DNA of 7,023 nt from Bacteroidales bacterium. GTDB taxonomy: Bacteria; Bacteroidota; Bacteroidia; Bacteroidales; UBA4181. The stretch lies in assembly GCA_031287245.1 (NCBI GenBank), contig JAITTD010000129.1, positions 1 to 7,023 on the forward strand, read 5' to 3'. Below are positions 6,317-7,023 of this stretch, piece by piece. A program made the translations under genes and the position numbers. The notes below the pieces were generated by a model. That model saw nothing but the letters and a program-made list of their open reading frames with translations. It searched no databases and was not told the origin of the DNA. Every line of letters starts with the position of its first letter. Position 1 is the first letter of the stretch.

Positions 6317-6432
6317 TATAAGGAATTATGAAGAGTTGTCATGATTGCGTGTGATTCTATCCTGCAAGCGACCTCTTTTCCGCTGAATGCGATGCCCAGC
6401 AGAATCACTCCGTTTGATAATTTAATTTTCAT
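6316..6432 (-). CDS. 38-residue chimeric ORF, translationally coupled to phosphoesterase
   Basis: The ORF starts at ATG 6432-6430 and ends at TAA 6318-6316; the last A of that stop is the first base of the phosphoesterase ATG (TAATG), an arrangement typical of translational coupling. Residues 1-8 are MKIKLSNG, residues 9-26 are VILLGIAFSGKEVACRIE (the nuclease-family C-terminal segment also found in the remnant at 4231-4461), and residues 27-38 are unrelated (SHAIMTTLHNSL). From memory, MKIKLSNG-like starts occur in small phage proteins encoded beside tail-fibre genes, so the ORF may be a fusion of such a start to a nuclease tail. It begins 39 bp after the LamG gene and has no clear Shine-Dalgarno. 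It may be an upstream coupling peptide rather than a functional protein. Confidence 0.45.
   Translation of the reverse strand: MKIKLSNGVILLGIAFSGKEVACRIESHAIMTTLHNSL
6356..6409 (-). repeat. 54-bp direct repeat, copy 2 (inside 38-residue ORF)
   Basis: This copy lies in the same orientation and coding frame as copy 1 at 4253-4306. Over the 18 homologous codons (6355-6408 versus 4252-4305) there are three differences, CTG/CTT, CTG/TTG and GAA/GAG, all synonymous. Similarity stops abruptly on both sides. Confidence 0.9.
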
Positions 6433-6471
6433 TTTTATGTTTTATTGTGAAACATTGTGATTCAATTGTAA

Positions 6472-7023
6472 TTATGCGTAATCCATGATAAATGAATTTG
6501 GGCTTCCGATTCTTGCGTTTTGGTAAAAAGTTTGTGAAACTTTTTCGTAAAAACAGTTGGATGGCGCGGTTTGGTTGTTGGGGGCTTTTTCGCCCGCCGC
6601 TATGGGCATGAAATCATTCACGAGAACGCCACTTTCCCATATTTTGCAATAAAATATGGTCATATCTGTAAATTGTCCAAAGGGTGTGTTGCCGCTACCA
6701 TTCGATGTGAATAACATTAATGCTCGTAAGATTTGAAAAGTGGTTTCCGGCACGGAACCGACCAATACGCCATCGTAGTACAACGTTCGCCCGTCTAATT
6801 TAAGAAGGTGAATCGCCGTGTCTATTGGTACGGTCAGTTCGCTGTCGGCATAAAGTCCTTTATGAAATCTGAAAATGCCTGAAGCCGGATGGGGGCCTGA
6901 AGGAACGGTGCGAAAATCGAAATAATTTGTTTTATCGTTCGTGCCGAAAACTAAACTCCAATAAGTGGCACTGAGGTTATTAACCCTGTATAATATCTCT
7001 ATGTCTGTATCGTTTGTCGGGTA
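6472..7023 (-). CDS. LamG-like (concanavalin A-fold) surface or tail-fibre-like protein, 5' end missing
   Basis: The frame is open from the window edge to a TAA at 6472-6474, giving 183 C-terminal residues. In order it shows an alternating beta-strand pattern (IEILYRV, TYWSLVFGTND, YFDFRT, GIFRFHKGLYAD), a turn segment LLKLDGRTLYYDGVLVGSVPETTFQ, then the strand MTIFYCKIWESGVLVNDFMP and finally CFYEKVSQTFYQN. The pattern of a strand with KI, a short turn, L-V-x-D-F-x-P, then a Y-E/D-K-V-S-x-T-F-Y box is the familiar end of LamG-like modules in phage tail or receptor-binding proteins and phage-like bacterial surface proteins. A short insertion, AAGEKAPNNQTAPSN, lies between the two last elements. 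The TTG at 6783 is internal and not the start. It is cotranscribed with the 38-residue ORF and the phosphoesterase. Function is probably carbohydrate or surface binding; this is inference. Confidence 0.7.
   Translation of the reverse strand, partial: YPTNDTDIEILYRVNNLSATYWSLVFGTNDKTNYFDFRTVPSGPHPASGIFRFHKGLYADSELTVPIDTAIHLLKLDGRTLYYDGVLVGSVPETTFQILRALMLFTSNGSGNTPFGQFTDMTIFYCKIWESGVLVNDFMPIAAGEKAPNNQTAPSNCFYEKVSQTFYQNARIGSPNSFIMDYA

Noticed and set aside
4253..6409. Insertion sequence or transposon with terminal repeats
   Set aside because: The repeats are direct, protein-coding and not at inverted termini; no transposase or integrase is encoded between them and no target-site duplication is visible.

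Overview
The window looks like a chromosome segment of a Gram-negative Bacteroidota bacterium, probably Bacteroidales. The reasons are an exact Bacteroides-type promoter (TTTG, 19 bp, TACCTTTG) ahead of rplU, start codons mostly without Shine-Dalgarno sequences, Kdo (lipopolysaccharide) synthesis genes, and a remnant of the AAA-ATPase/PD-(D/E)XK nuclease family that is abundant in this phylum. Every confidently called gene is on the minus strand, so transcription runs from high to low coordinates.

Right part (about 4231-7023), accessory region. In transcription order it holds: the 3' part of a LamG-like surface or tail-fibre-like protein (cut by the window edge); a 38-codon chimeric ORF; a secreted metallophosphoesterase fused to a C-terminal beta-propeller; and the broken C-terminal end of a PD-(D/E)XK nuclease gene. 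The small ORF and the phosphoesterase overlap by one base (TAATG). A 54-bp coding segment from the nuclease C-terminus occurs twice in direct orientation, once inside the remnant and once inside the small ORF, and so brackets the phosphoesterase gene. This points to assembly by recombination between pieces of a multicopy gene family and a phage-like module.

Middle and left part (about 354-4190), core region. rplU-rpmA (ribosomal proteins L21 and L27) has its own promoter and ends in an intrinsic terminator. It is followed by a tight serS-kdsA-kdsD cluster with gaps of 4 and 9 bp. KdsD makes arabinose-5-phosphate and KdsA condenses it with phosphoenolpyruvate to Kdo-8-phosphate, two consecutive steps to the Kdo of lipid A-core; serS supplies seryl-tRNA. 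KdsA has the complete ligand set of the metal-dependent class.

Left edge (1-353). A possible plus-strand gene end stops at 66 against a minus-strand terminator hairpin. The following non-coding stretch carries an ATTCGTA heptamer array next to the kdsD stop. A 17-base relative of that array, with one mismatch, lies at the 3' end of the phosphoesterase gene.

The most interesting part is the phosphoesterase-propeller unit with its LamG neighbour and its nuclease-derived flanks. A system-level function cannot be read from the sequence alone.
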